This document shows, one piece after another, positions 63,444 through 64,000 of a DNA stretch of 64,000 bases (positions within the stretch are counted from its first letter, which is position 1; each line of letters opens with the position of its first letter). The notes under the pieces are model-generated. The model searched no databases. It saw nothing but the letters and a program-made list of their open reading frames with translations, and had not been told where the DNA came from. The position numbers were made by a program, and so were the translations under genes. The stretch lies in NCBI RefSeq assembly GCF_001431525.1, contig NZ_LDJH01000011.1, positions 124,001 to 188,000 of the forward strand. Reading direction: 5' to 3'. Source of the DNA: Stenotrophomonas koreensis (lineage in GTDB: Bacteria; Pseudomonadota; Gammaproteobacteria; Xanthomonadales; Xanthomonadaceae).

Positions 63444-64000
63444 TCAGCGCGGCTGGCGGGCGCTGGCAATCTCGGCCTGGATCGCCAGCGCCGCCGCACG
63501 CGGGTCGGCCGCCAGCCGGATCGGCCGGCCGACCACGATCGCATCGGCACCGTCGGCAAAGGCCTGGGCCACGCCGACGGTGCGCTGCTGGTCATCACCG
63601 GCCGGGCCACCGGGACGGATGCCCGGACAGACGATCGAGAAGCCGGCGCCGGTGGCGGCGCGGATCGGCGCGGCCTCCTGGCCGGAGGCGATCACCCCGT
63701 CGATGCCGGCGGCCTGCGCGGCCAGCGCGCGTTCGACCACCACCGCCACCGGCTCGCGGTCGATGCCCATCTGCGCCAGATCCGCCCGGCCCATCGAGGT
63801 GAGCACGGTCACCGCCAGCAGGCGCATCTGCGAGGTGTTGGCCGCAGCGGCCGCTTCCATCATCCCCGGGTGCCAGCCGTGGATGGTGCAGTAGTCCACC
63901 GGCCACTGCGACAGGCGCTTGATGACCCCGGCCACGGTGGCCGGGATGTCAAAGAACTTCAGGTCCACGAACACGCGCTTGTTGCGCCTGGCCAGTTCCT
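63444..64000 (-). CDS. pyrF: Orotidine 5'-phosphate decarboxylase, N-terminus off the right edge
   Basis: About 185 C-terminal residues are visible and the frame is open at base 64000. The PyrF core is present: [14 protein letters not shown] (the D-x-K-x-x-D catalytic site), [23 protein letters not shown], and the phosphate-binding VCPGIRPGG and DAIVVGRPI. It makes UMP from OMP, the last step of de novo pyrimidine synthesis. Confidence 0.95.
   Translation of the reverse strand, partial: ELARRNKRVFVDLKFFDIPATVAGVIKRLSQWPVDYCTIHGWHPGMMEAAAAANTSQMRLLAVTVLTSMGRADLAQMGIDREPVAVVVERALAAQAAGIDGVIASGQEAAPIRAATGAGFSIVCPGIRPGGPAGDDQQRTVGVAQAFADGADAIVVGRPIRLAADPRAAALAIQAEIASARQPR

Overview
The window is GC-rich DNA from a Gammaproteobacterium of the Xanthomonadaceae, most like Stenotrophomonas or a close relative. 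The evidence is gene content and order (TldD/TldE beside a MoxR-DUF58 operon, tamAB, tatABC, glyQS, plsB, pyrF), the dense coding, and REP-like hairpins of the GTAG/GTGG-GAGCGGCC type between genes. Nearly all genes have the GC-rich codon use of the chromosome. The block at about 22.7-30.1 kb is visibly AT-richer and looks acquired; 30.1-32.2 kb is intermediate.

Layout. 1-2.55 kb: a leftward ParA / SixA-like phosphatase / YceI / phospholipase D-like operon. 2.66-4.15 kb: a Ycf46-like AAA ATPase. 4.3-9.9 kb: leftward single genes (secreted unknowns, an AEC transporter, an M61 peptidase, a DUF938 methyltransferase). 10.0-14.8 kb: two Tat-signal TldD paralogues and a TldE. A 21-bp-period repeat separates them from a Tat-signal DUF4159 protein and a tightly overlapping MoxR / DUF58 / BatA-like / DUF4175 / membrane-protein operon (15.0-22.7 kb). 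This stretch reads as one envelope-associated peptide-processing and chaperone module.

22.7-32.2 kb: a defence island with a GHKL (MutL/MORC-like) ATPase, a Z1-domain helicase-like ATPase, a PD-(D/E)XK (DUF4420) protein, an AIPR protein, a C5-cytosine methyltransferase and a convergent Vsr nickase. It has the parts of a restriction-modification system in which ATPase/helicase subunits would scan DNA, one or two nuclease candidates would cut, the methylase would protect the host, and Vsr would repair the T:G mismatches that 5-methylcytosine deamination produces. It is the most unusual locus here.

32.4-49.1 kb: a peptidoglycan amidase with a transglycosylase-like N-terminus, a nitroreductase, a REP-rich gap, tamA-tamB plus a small secreted protein, glyQ-glyS, a glutamine amidotransferase, a multi-pass membrane protein, a second REP-rich gap, and tatABC. 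49.2-64 kb: a SYLF protein, hemH, bioY, an alpha/beta hydrolase, a decayed chemoreceptor remnant next to an intact PAS-MCP with a sigma-28-type promoter, a YgjP-like metallopeptidase, rdgC, ttcA, a YdcH-like protein, a secreted unknown, plsB, a lipoprotein, and pyrF running off the right edge. The phospholipase D gene runs off the left edge.
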